5,168 nt of DNA from Promethearchaeota archaeon (GCA_016839385.1 JAEOUK010000305.1:1-5168); one strand, 5' to 3'; counted from the stretch's first letter, positions 1 through 5,168 are shown. Notes: generated by a model from the letters alone, not told the origin. Numbers and translations: made by a program.

Positions 1-1
1 G

Positions 2-1081
2 TATTCAAACTATTTCAGACAATCTTATTCCCACAATGTATTATTAGTAAATGGTCAACAACAATCACGAGCAAGTCCGTACCAATCGCAATGGACAGCT
101 GGGTATCTTGGCAGTGTTACTCGAGCGAGCACAAAAGATTATGGGGATATATGGGATCGAGAGGTAATTTTCTGTGATTTTCGAAATGCCAAACCACCAA
201 TTGATTTAACAGGCACCTCTAATAGCTCAGATATGAATAGATATTGGGTTGTTTCTGATTTTTGGCATGGTAAGAATGATGATTTGTCTTTATTATGGCA
301 TCTCCCTTATGCGAACATATCAAAACTTGATCATAATTCAGTGGTAATCTCTGATTTTTCTCAAGATTATAATTACAATCTTCGCACAGATTTCATGAAT
401 GGAAATATTGGAGTTTATGGATTTGGTCCATGGACATCTCTAGATATTATCCAAAACGGAACAATTGAAGAATATGGGCAACCATACGGAACACGCGCAG
501 ATAGATCGGAAACAGGATATTGGGAAAATGCTACTACATTACGGTACCAAGGTAATCCTACAGGAAAATCTTCTTGGTTTACTGTTTTTTATCCTGCCGA
601 TGCTCAGCCCCAGATTAATGTTACAAGAATTCCATTTACATATACTGGTCATCCTTATGAGGAATTTGGACTTTCAGAAAATACTATCGGTAATGTATTT
701 TCGGTCTCAACAACACAAGGAACGGACATTCATCTCTCGCTATATAATCCAACAGGCACTAATTCTCTCGAATTTCAATTCGGTGGATCAAATTATCGTT
801 TTAAAGGGCAGCAATGTGTTTTACATTTCAACAGCACAGGTGATCTTACTCAAATTCTTTCAGGAAATCTTGAATCTCTATCAAAAGATACAACAGATTT
901 GATTTCAATCCAAAGTAGTATTATCAATATTGCGGAACAAACTACTTTACATGCACTTACATTACATGTGTCTCAAAATCCATCGATTTATATAGGCAGT
1001 CATTTAGTTCCTTCGATATTAACACCTATTTTGAATAATGCGATTAATTTAGGACCTCAAATTCTGGAGGGAGATTTTTAA
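2..1081 (+). CDS. Heparinase II/III-like polysaccharide lyase, C-terminal part (5' end outside window)
   Basis: The frame is open from base 2 to the TAA at 1079-1081, giving 359 residues with no start visible, so the gene is cut by the left edge. The ATG at 233 (residue 78) is internal, because the 77 residues before it carry family-like sequence. Near the start is SHNVLLVNG (residues 10-18), resembling the His-Asn motif opening the beta-sandwich domain of heparinase II/III-type lyases. It is followed by RYWVVSD (80-86), LWHLPYAN (98-105) and WFTVFYP (192-198), whose order and spacing fit that domain. Known members cleave acidic polysaccharides by beta-elimination, using a Tyr/His pair split between an N-terminal alpha-toroid and this domain. 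The toroid is off-window, so activity and substrate cannot be judged. There is no C-terminal membrane anchor; secretion would depend on the unseen N terminus. The next gene starts one base after the stop. Family assignment is from motif memory, not a search. Confidence 0.72.
   Translation, partial: YSNYFRQSYSHNVLLVNGQQQSRASPYQSQWTAGYLGSVTRASTKDYGDIWDREVIFCDFRNAKPPIDLTGTSNSSDMNRYWVVSDFWHGKNDDLSLLWHLPYANISKLDHNSVVISDFSQDYNYNLRTDFMNGNIGVYGFGPWTSLDIIQNGTIEEYGQPYGTRADRSETGYWENATTLRYQGNPTGKSSWFTVFYPADAQPQINVTRIPFTYTGHPYEEFGLSENTIGNVFSVSTTQGTDIHLSLYNPTGTNSLEFQFGGSNYRFKGQQCVLHFNSTGDLTQILSGNLESLSKDTTDLISIQSSIINIAEQTTLHALTLHVSQNPSIYIGSHLVPSILTPILNNAINLGPQILEGDF
1066..1073 (+). promoter_or_regulatory. 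Shine-Dalgarno site of the membrane protein gene
   Basis: A GGAGGGAG run complementary to the 16S rRNA 3' tail lies inside the last codons of the lyase-like gene, about 9-12 bases before the ATG at 1083. It supports that start and suggests translation from a shared transcript, with ribosomes finishing the upstream gene positioned to restart here. Confidence 0.7.
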
Positions 1082-1082
1082 T

Positions 1083-1811
1083 ATGAGTAATCGAAAAAGC
1101 ATTTTCCGATTATTTTATTTATGGATTTACAATCCACGAGATTTTTTCCAAGAAATCTTAACTCGATTTAAGCAAAAAACCGATAAAATACAAATTTTTT
1201 ACGTTGTATTATCATTCTTTATTCCTCTTATAGGTGGAACTTTGCTGTATGTATTTTTAGCTAAATTTACTGTTATCGATATTGCAGATAAAATCCTCCC
1301 TAAATCCTTAATTTGGTTTATTTTCGTGTTCCTTGCATACGGAGTCAATTTTCTTACCTTTCTCCTTATCCCGGGTCTTTCCTTAAAATATCAATTAAAT
1401 CAACAAGGTTTAGGAAATATCCGATTATTTAGTCGCATTTCTATTGTTAGAAATAATCTGTTTCAAATTCCTGTGATTATTGTCTTGATCATTGCTAATT
1501 TAACATCATTTCGTCAAACTTGGAAAATTTATAACCTTGGAATATACATCGGAATGATAGTAATTGTGATATTTATCTGGGTAACAATTTTCCAGGTGAG
1601 TTCCTTATCCTCTATTCGATTACAATTAAATATAGTAGATTTTGAGAAACCTATTATCCCGTTTTATCAATACGGATTTAAAGCAATTTGGTCTACAGTC
1701 ATATTTACTGCATTTTGTTTGATAGTTGACTGGGGTTTAGAACTTTGGTTAGGAGCATCCAGCATGTCCCTTTGGGAAAAGCTAGCTATGTTACTTCTCC
1801 ATGGAAACTGA
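1083..1811 (+). CDS. Five-helix integral membrane protein, weakly Yip1-domain-like
   Basis: This 242-residue protein has a short, basic, amphipathic N terminus containing YNPRDFF (16-22) and about five hydrophobic helices, near residues 38-60, 75-98, 126-143, 151-173 and 199-219. No signal peptide or soluble domain is evident. A cytosolic N-terminal segment with a Pro-x-x-Phe-type motif followed by five helices recalls Yip1-family membrane proteins, which are common in archaea and have no settled function there. The resemblance is architectural and could be wrong. Translation starts one base after the lyase-like gene stops, with a strong Shine-Dalgarno site, so the two are probably co-transcribed and perhaps coupled. 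A role in export or membrane association of the lyase is possible but is inference from position only. The next possible ATG (1801) overlaps this gene's end but is probably not used. Confidence 0.8.
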   Translation: MSNRKSIFRLFYLWIYNPRDFFQEILTRFKQKTDKIQIFYVVLSFFIPLIGGTLLYVFLAKFTVIDIADKILPKSLIWFIFVFLAYGVNFLTFLLIPGLSLKYQLNQQGLGNIRLFSRISIVRNNLFQIPVIIVLIIANLTSFRQTWKIYNLGIYIGMIVIVIFIWVTIFQVSSLSSIRLQLNIVDFEKPIIPFYQYGFKAIWSTVIFTAFCLIVDWGLELWLGASSMSLWEKLAMLLLHGN

Positions 1812-1814
1812 GTA

Positions 1815-1826
1815 TTTTTATATTTA
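1815..1826 (+). promoter_or_regulatory. Candidate TATA box for the DUF3795 gene
   Basis: The run TTTTTATATTTA is centred about 25 bases before the ATG at 1846. Archaeal TATA boxes lie about 25 bases before the transcription start, so the transcript would begin at or next to that ATG, giving a leaderless mRNA. No Shine-Dalgarno site precedes either 1801 or 1846, which agrees. In AT-rich DNA such a match can arise by chance; the spacing is what makes it credible. Confidence 0.5.
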
Positions 1827-1845
1827 TTTCACTTTAGATCTTGGT

Positions 1846-2178
1846 ATGCTTGAAAAGAATGTCGTTTACTGTGGAATAGATTGTGCTCAATGTCCTATTT
1901 ACATTGCAACTAAAAACAATGATGAGGAATTACGCAAAAAAACTGCTGAGCAATATGGAATGGAGCCTGATACACTATATTGTACTATGTGCAACTCGGA
2001 TGTAGGCACTGTATTTTTTTGGTGCGCTGAGTGTCCTATTCGTGCATGTGCTAGAGAACGAGGATTCACTACGTGTGCGGAATGTTCAGATTATCCATGC
2101 GAGAAGATGGCAGAACAACATGAAAAATACCCGGAGCAACGGGAAACTCTAGATGCGATACGTAAAACATTATTATAG
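1846..2178 (+). CDS. DUF3795 cysteine-rich protein, putative zinc-binding
   Basis: Read from 1846 this is a 110-residue protein with 11 cysteines, at residues 9, 13, 16, 46, 49, 60, 63, 68, 77, 80 and 85. The pattern YCGIDCAQCPIYIAT near the N terminus, a central CxxC, CAECPIRACA (60-69) and a closing CAECSDYPC (77-85) is the DUF3795 signature. The family is small, widespread in archaea and anaerobic bacteria, and of unknown function; the cysteines probably bind zinc or another metal. I prefer 1846 to the upstream ATG at 1801 because family members usually begin a few residues before the first CG-x-DC motif, because 1801 would overlap the preceding gene by 11 bases and add a 15-residue tail unlike the family, and because a TATA-like box sits at leaderless distance from 1846. 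It is probably cytosolic. No functional link to its neighbours can be shown. Confidence 0.85.
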   Translation: MLEKNVVYCGIDCAQCPIYIATKNNDEELRKKTAEQYGMEPDTLYCTMCNSDVGTVFFWCAECPIRACARERGFTTCAECSDYPCEKMAEQHEKYPEQRETLDAIRKTLL

Positions 2179-2179
2179 T

Positions 2180-2187
2180 TTTTTATA
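2180..2187 (+). promoter_or_regulatory. Candidate TATA box for the transporter gene
   Basis: TTTTTATA lies just after the DUF3795 stop codon and is centred about 26 bases before the transporter ATG at 2210. No Shine-Dalgarno site occurs in the 31-base gap (the bases before the ATG read AATTCAAAAAC), so a leaderless transcript is the simplest reading. The same T-run could also help terminate the DUF3795 transcript. Confidence 0.5.
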
Positions 2188-2209
2188 GTTTAAACGCCAA
2201 TTCAAAAAC

Positions 2210-3484
2210 ATGGCAGAATCTTTCGAACAAAATTGTGAAGAACCTCAGCGATCTAAGGGATATTTCTTATTTTTATTTATGTTTCTTTGTTTTATGGAGA
2301 TTTTTGACACTTACACAACGTTATTTCCTAACGTTATAATGTCCAAGGTTCAAGATGAATTTCTTAAAGGATACTCTAATGCATCAGCAGTAATGGCTTT
2401 TGTAGTTGGTATAGCAAGTATTGGCATGTTATTTGTCATTATAAATCAATTTTTAGCCGATATCTTTGGTCGACGAATATTTTTATTTATTACGATGTTT
2501 GGAATGGGTGTAGCTTCATTAGGGATATACTTTTCACAAACACTTATACAATATGGAATTTCGCTCTTTTTTCTCTACATATTCTTCAGTTCTGATATTT
2601 GGACAATTTATATTTCAGAAGAATGTGCAAAGGAGAGGCGAGGTATCAATCTAAATCTTGTGTTAGTTTTTGGTGTTATAGGAGTCGGATTAGTTACTGT
2701 AGCTCGATGGGTATTTCTTCCTGAAATAGGGGATCAAAACTGGAAAGGAATGACTTATATCGGATTTATTGCAATTCCAATATCTATTCTTGTATTTTGG
2801 ATAAAAGAAACACGAAAGTTCGAAGAATTGAAGAAAAACAAAACCAAAAGACTTACACCTAAAGAAAGTTTTTCAAAAATCATTAAGCCCTTCAATAAAA
2901 AATATCGGAAGATGTTCATTCCTTTACTGATCATGTCTTTTATATCGGGTTTGAATTATACTTTTATTCAATTGGGAGAAATTTTTGTTTCGAAAAACCT
3001 AACTAATGAGAGTCACGTGAATTGGGTGGTCACAGCTATGGGAATTGCCGCTATTGCAGGATATCTCATTACCGGATTTGTTTCCGATCTCAAAGGTAGA
3101 AAACCATTACTACTCATTTATTCCATTTTATTGCCTGGATCTATTGCATTGTCAGTCTTTGGTGTGAAAGTTCCTGCAATTGCATTTCCTGCTTTATTGA
3201 TCGGTGCTGGGCTAGCATCATTGACATATTGGAGTTTAGGAGTAGTAAACAGATTAGTATCCATTGAAATTCTCCCAACTGATGTACGAGGGACAGGAAC
3301 TGCGATTAGATCAGTAGTTACGGCTTTAGGCACAATTTTGGGAAATTTCATCAGCTACAAATTGTTCCCGATTATTCAAGAGGGTTTTACATTTTTCGTG
3401 TTTAGTTTACTTTTACTCATTAACATTCCTTTAATTCTGATTTTTATCAAAGAAACTCGATCAAAAGAGCTGGAATTGGCGTAG
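2210..3484 (+). CDS. Major facilitator superfamily (MFS) transporter
   Basis: This 424-residue protein has about 12 hydrophobic helices in two six-helix halves, joined by a basic, lysine-rich cytosolic loop (about 200-236); the length is normal for the superfamily. The MFS motif A appears in both halves: ADIFGRR (83-89) between helices 2 and 3, and VSDLKGRK (291-298) between helices 8 and 9. Each half ends with the same IKETR (198-202 and 413-417), resembling the PETK/PESR-like ends of sugar-porter relatives. EECAKERRG (137-145) and ILPTDVRGTG (354-363) match the acidic-to-Arg-Gly segments after helices 4 and 10. These features suggest a sugar- or organic-acid-porter-like branch, but substrate and direction cannot be predicted. 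It sits in the cytoplasmic membrane as a single polypeptide. It probably has its own promoter. Uptake of sugars released by the nearby lyase is conceivable but unsupported beyond proximity. Confidence 0.93.
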   Translation: MAESFEQNCEEPQRSKGYFLFLFMFLCFMEIFDTYTTLFPNVIMSKVQDEFLKGYSNASAVMAFVVGIASIGMLFVIINQFLADIFGRRIFLFITMFGMGVASLGIYFSQTLIQYGISLFFLYIFFSSDIWTIYISEECAKERRGINLNLVLVFGVIGVGLVTVARWVFLPEIGDQNWKGMTYIGFIAIPISILVFWIKETRKFEELKKNKTKRLTPKESFSKIIKPFNKKYRKMFIPLLIMSFISGLNYTFIQLGEIFVSKNLTNESHVNWVVTAMGIAAIAGYLITGFVSDLKGRKPLLLIYSILLPGSIALSVFGVKVPAIAFPALLIGAGLASLTYWSLGVVNRLVSIEILPTDVRGTGTAIRSVVTALGTILGNFISYKLFPIIQEGFTFFVFSLLLLINIPLILIFIKETRSKELELA

Positions 3485-3502
3485 TAATAAGAAAGTGTTC
3501 TA

Positions 3503-3526
3503 TAGATGGTACGTGTGTACCATCTA
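3503..3526. terminator. Perfect hairpin between convergent genes (first of two)
   Basis: A perfect 10-bp stem (TAGATGGTAC pairing with GTACCATCTA) closes a GTGT loop 18 bases after the transporter stop. It is followed by A-rich rather than T-rich sequence on the plus strand, so it is not a classical intrinsic terminator in that direction. It may protect or process the transporter's 3' end or help block read-through between the two convergent genes. Confidence 0.45.
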
Positions 3527-3541
3527 AAAATATATACCCTC

Positions 3542-3563
3542 TCGTGAAATGCGTGTTTCACGA
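3542..3563. terminator. Perfect hairpin between convergent genes (second of two)
   Basis: An 8-bp stem (TCGTGAAA with TTTCACGA) encloses the loop TGCGTG. On the minus strand it is preceded by a T-rich run (TTTTTTTATATT) directly after the orphan gene's stop and followed by TATATTTTTAG, so T-tracts flank the hairpin in that direction. Archaeal termination relies mainly on T-tracts, which makes this a reasonable end point for the minus-strand transcript. Confidence 0.45.
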
Positions 3564-3575
3564 AATATAAAAAAA

Positions 3576-3896
3576 TTAGTTTTCTAATACGTGGTACAAT
3601 GCTTCTTTAACTATTTTTCGCTCATCTCGGGACAAGCAATGCCAAGAAACAGCGTCACAATATTCCTTCTTTGTTTTAAATAGATTTAATATCAATATGA
3701 TCGCGTTTTTCGCTACATCTTCGATTGGTGCATCTGCAATCGGTTTTTTACATTTCAAGTCATCAAGAATTCTGATGTATTTTGAATCCATCCATTCATC
3801 GATTTCTCTCTGATTTGCAGTTGATAGGGATTCTTCGTAAAATTCGATGATTTCTTCGTAGTATTCTAGTTCAGTGCATACATTTTCGACACTCAA
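3576..3896 (-). CDS. Hypothetical 106-residue acidic protein, TTG start
   Basis: I do not recognise this protein. It is probably cytosolic and largely helical, with no signal peptide or membrane helix. The first 22 residues hold eight glutamates (ELEYYEEIIEFYEE), followed by a mixed middle, a hydrophobic helix-like stretch (AKNAIILILNLF, 62-73) and a charged C-terminal helix (SRDERKIVKEALYHVL). Four scattered cysteines (7, 49, 80, 87) form no metal-site pattern. The start is TTG. It is well supported: GAGGAG lies seven bases upstream, there is no usable in-frame ATG nearby, and the next Met is residue 36. The gene converges on the transporter and diverges from the DUF1295 gene, so it is a single-gene transcript. 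Coding is supported by the open frame, the Shine-Dalgarno site and the upstream TATA/BRE-like element. No function can be assigned; small acidic helical proteins are often regulators or partner-binding proteins, but that is speculation. Confidence 0.75.
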   Translation of the reverse strand: MSVENVCTELEYYEEIIEFYEESLSTANQREIDEWMDSKYIRILDDLKCKKPIADAPIEDVAKNAIILILNLFKTKKEYCDAVSWHCLSRDERKIVKEALYHVLEN

Positions 3897-3903
3897 TGAA
3901 ATT

Positions 3904-3909
3904 CTCCTC
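3904..3909 (-). promoter_or_regulatory. Shine-Dalgarno site deciding the TTG start
   Basis: On the minus strand GAGGAG ends seven bases before the TTG at 3896-3894. This near-ideal spacing is the main reason to accept the non-ATG start of the 106-residue gene. Confidence 0.75.
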
Positions 3910-3947
3910 AGTTCTATTGTAGATCCAATGGTGACTCTATATTGAAG

Positions 3948-3960
3948 TATTTAAATTTCG
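3948..3960 (-). promoter_or_regulatory. Candidate BRE/TATA promoter of the 106-residue gene
   Basis: On the minus strand CGAAA (3960-3956, BRE-like) runs directly into TTTAAATA (3955-3948, TATA-like). A start about 25 bases downstream would fall near 3925-3930, leaving a leader of about 30 bases that includes the GAGGAG site. This matches a leadered gene, unlike the DUF3795 and transporter genes. Confidence 0.45.
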
Positions 3961-3966
3961 AAATTT
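3953..3966. repeat. 14-bp perfect palindrome, possible operator
   Basis: AAATTTCGAAATTT is its own reverse complement. It covers the BRE and part of the TATA-like box of the minus-strand gene, inside the 216-base divergent region. A dimeric regulator bound here would block the pre-initiation complex. At this base composition a palindrome of this length is expected about once in several kilobases by chance, so placement is the main support. Confidence 0.35.
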
Positions 3967-4067
3967 TTTGTCTCTTAAAAATACTAGGTTGAAAAATATA
4001 ACCAAATGTACCACACTACCCAATTTCTCTCATTCTGTATGTAGAATTCATCGGGTTCATAAAATCA

Positions 4068-4075
4068 TTTATATA
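4068..4075 (+). promoter_or_regulatory. Candidate TATA box of the DUF1295 gene
   Basis: TTTATATA is the best TATA match in the divergent region and would place the transcript start near 4097, with a short leader of about 15-25 bases containing a T8 run (4102-4109). A second AT-rich element, TAATATAG (4087-4094), lies about 22 bases before the ATG at 4113 and would give a leaderless message. The sequence does not decide between them. Confidence 0.45.
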
Positions 4076-4112
4076 CACACCGACAATAATATAGTTAATT
4101 ATTTTTTTTAGG

Positions 4113-4952
4113 ATGATCAATATGTTGTTTGGCTACGCATTTTTATGGACTTTCCTTATAATTCTCGGGTTATTTGGAGGATTTTATGGACTAGCATTAT
4201 ATCAAAAAAGCTATAACACTGTGGATATTGCATATGGTTTAGGATTTCCATTAGCTGCGCTTTTTATGGGGATTTTCAGCAGTGGACTTTTTTTCATTGG
4301 AAAAAAAATTGTCACGTTTTTACTCGTTATTGTCTGGGGGACTCGAATTGCGGTAATGCTAACACTCAGAAAATATGGAAAAGACGAAAAGACAGGGGAA
4401 GACAGAAGATTTAAGAAATATCGAGAAGAATTTGGTAAATCTGCTAGTTGGAAAGGATTTTTGCTTCTGTATTTTCCTCAAGCACTTCTAGTAATGACTG
4501 TAGGTTTTCCCGTGATGGTAATTATGTTTTCCGCAACCTCAGGATGGACTGGAGATATCATAACTTATATTGTAGGCGGTCTGATATGGGCAATTGGATT
4601 TACGTTTGAACTCGTTTCGGATTTGCAAATGTGGAAATTTAAATCGTTGGAAGAAAATAAAGGAAAAATAATGCAATCAGGTCTTTGGGCCTATAGTATG
4701 CATCCCAATTACTTTGGAGAAATTATGCAATGGGGTGGGTTTTTTGTCTTGGGATTAGCGTCTCCCGTTCCTATATTGCAGGTACTAGGTTTAATGAGTC
4801 CTATAGCGATTTGGGGTATACTTATGTTCGTTTCAGGAATTCCACTTCAAGACAAATATTACGAAGGGAATGAGATATACCAAGAATATCGAAGAAATAC
4901 TAATCGGTTAGTTCCATGGTTCAAAAAATCTGCATATTCCCGAAAAGACTAG
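4113..4952 (+). CDS. DUF1295 / steroid 5-alpha-reductase-like membrane protein
   Basis: This 279-residue polytopic protein has about six or seven helices (near 5-30, 36-62, 66-85, 117-140, 148-168, 204-222, 225-243). It carries the DUF1295 signatures in order: VIVWGTRIAVMLTLRKYGK (72-90) followed by the charged RRFKKYREEFG loop, FELVSDLQMWKFK (165-177), GLWAYSMHPNYFGE (190-203), GIPLQDKYY (242-250) and YQEYRRNTNRLVPWF (256-270). The family is related to steroid 5-alpha reductases and isoprenylcysteine methyltransferases; the HPNYFGE region with nearby charged residues is the likely cofactor and active-site region. An NAD(P)H-dependent reductase acting on a lipid or isoprenoid is the usual inference, but the archaeal substrate is unknown. 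The length is typical and complete. The second Met (codon 4, base 4122) is an alternative start; the weak AGGATGATC before it could act as a Shine-Dalgarno site. The gene stands alone between a divergent and a convergent neighbour. Confidence 0.92.
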   Translation: MINMLFGYAFLWTFLIILGLFGGFYGLALYQKSYNTVDIAYGLGFPLAALFMGIFSSGLFFIGKKIVTFLLVIVWGTRIAVMLTLRKYGKDEKTGEDRRFKKYREEFGKSASWKGFLLLYFPQALLVMTVGFPVMVIMFSATSGWTGDIITYIVGGLIWAIGFTFELVSDLQMWKFKSLEENKGKIMQSGLWAYSMHPNYFGEIMQWGGFFVLGLASPVPILQVLGLMSPIAIWGILMFVSGIPLQDKYYEGNEIYQEYRRNTNRLVPWFKKSAYSRKD

Positions 4953-5004
4953 TTTTCCTCTTCTACTACTTTATTTTTTTCTATAATAAAAAAAGAAAAT
5001 TATT
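4953..5004. terminator. T-rich bidirectional termination region
   Basis: The 52-base gap between two convergent stop codons has TTTTCCTCTTC and a T7 run (4974-4980) on the plus strand, and an A7 run (4988-4994) plus further A-rich sequence that reads as T-tracts on the minus strand. Archaeal RNA polymerase terminates at such T-tracts, so both transcripts probably end here. The T7 and A7 runs could also pair around CTATAAT as a weak hairpin. Confidence 0.6.
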
Positions 5005-5168
5005 TTATTTAATTCGTGAACCACAAGACGTGCAGAATTTCGCATTTCCAAGAAGATTTGCACCACAATACTCACAAACATTTCCTCTTGAAGTTTCGGT
5101 ACGCTCTCCAACTCGTCTTCCCTCAACTTTCTCTCCACAAGCTTTACAATAAATGTCTGTTGCTTTCA
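5005..5168 (-). CDS. Zinc-ribbon protein, C-terminal fragment (5' end outside window)
   Basis: On the minus strand a frame is open from the right edge (first full codon ends at base 5166) to TAA at 5007-5005, giving 53 residues. They contain three CxxC pairs: IYCKACGEK (5-13), CEYCGANLLG (31-40) and KFCTSCGSRIK (43-53). The last two, ten residues apart, make a standard zinc-ribbon knuckle pair of the kind found at the ends of archaeal DZR / zinc-ribbon proteins. The first pair probably pairs with cysteines upstream of the window, or with the second pair in an alternative fold. The region between is Arg/Glu-rich (EGRRVGERTETSRG). The N terminus and any other domain are unseen, so the function is unknown; such ribbons often tail membrane or nucleic-acid-associated proteins. 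Plus-strand reading of this stretch gives only a shadow frame. The gene converges on DUF1295. Confidence 0.8.
   Translation of the reverse strand, partial: KATDIYCKACGEKVEGRRVGERTETSRGNVCEYCGANLLGNAKFCTSCGSRIK

Noticed and set aside
233..235. ATG at 233 as the start of the lyase-like gene
   Set aside because: The frame is open and family-like upstream to the window edge, and no ribosome site precedes this ATG.
465..902. Plus-strand open frame of 145 codons
   Set aside because: It overlaps the lyase-like gene in another frame, and its translation has no family motifs or sensible composition; the overlapped frame carries the conserved lyase motifs.
1801..1845. ATG at 1801 as the start of the DUF3795 gene
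   Set aside because: It overlaps the preceding gene by 11 bases, has no ribosome site, adds 15 residues unlike the family, and would lie upstream of the best TATA box.
3118..3351. Minus-strand open frame of 77 codons inside the transporter gene
   Set aside because: It is antisense to conserved transporter helices and has no independent ribosome site or family resemblance.
3376..3561. Minus-strand open frame of 61 codons over the transporter 3' end
   Set aside because: It begins inside the hairpin region and is antisense to the last transporter helix; there is no Shine-Dalgarno site and no recognisable protein.
4007..4020. GTACCACAC near 4010 as a second copy of the hairpin arm GTACCATCT at 3517
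   Set aside because: Only the first six or seven bases agree, which is expected by chance; no paired arm is found next to it.
4916..5152. Plus-strand open frame of 78 codons at the right edge
   Set aside because: It overlaps the end of DUF1295 and is antisense to the zinc-ribbon fragment, whose CxxC pattern is far more convincing.
1..5168. CRISPR array, tRNA, rRNA, insertion sequence or toxin-antitoxin pair
   Set aside because: No regularly spaced repeats, no cloverleaf-like sequence, no transposase motifs and no small overlapping gene pair were seen on either strand.

Overview
The window looks like part of an archaeal chromosome with low GC content (roughly one third by eye). TATA-like boxes sit about 25 bp upstream of several start codons, two genes appear to be leaderless, and other genes have good Shine-Dalgarno sites. 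The gene families present (DUF3795, DUF1295, small zinc ribbons, a Yip1-like membrane protein) fit a mesophilic archaeon, possibly an Asgard lineage. That placement is inference: no rRNA or other phylogenetic marker is present.

Layout from left to right. (1) Bases 2-1081 (+) encode the C-terminal part of a large protein cut by the left window edge. It resembles the beta-sandwich half of heparinase II/III-type polysaccharide lyases. Its reading frame is open from the edge, so the first in-frame ATG at 233 is internal. (2) After a one-base gap and a strong Shine-Dalgarno site comes a five-helix membrane protein, weakly Yip1-like (1083-1811). (3) A short cysteine-rich DUF3795 protein follows, best started at 1846. 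(4) A 12-helix major facilitator transporter lies at 2210-3484. (5) On the minus strand, a 106-residue orphan protein (3576-3896) starts with TTG and has a strong Shine-Dalgarno site. The short gap between it and the transporter holds two perfect hairpins. (6) A divergent promoter region follows, with a 14-bp palindrome over the orphan's promoter. It leads into a DUF1295 / steroid 5-alpha-reductase-like membrane enzyme (4113-4952). (7) The right edge holds the 3' end of a minus-strand zinc-ribbon gene (5005-5168), converging on DUF1295 across a T-rich gap on both strands.

How the genes relate: only the lyase-like gene and the following membrane protein look translationally coupled. DUF3795 and the transporter run in the same direction but seem to have their own promoters. 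No pathway linking all the genes can be read from the sequence. No rRNA, tRNA, CRISPR array, insertion sequence or attachment site was seen, and no gene-free stretch exceeds 300 bases. I found no strong evidence of a new multi-gene system. The most interesting items are the archaeal lyase-like gene with its coupled membrane partner, the mix of leaderless and leadered genes, the palindrome at the divergent promoter, and the twin hairpins.
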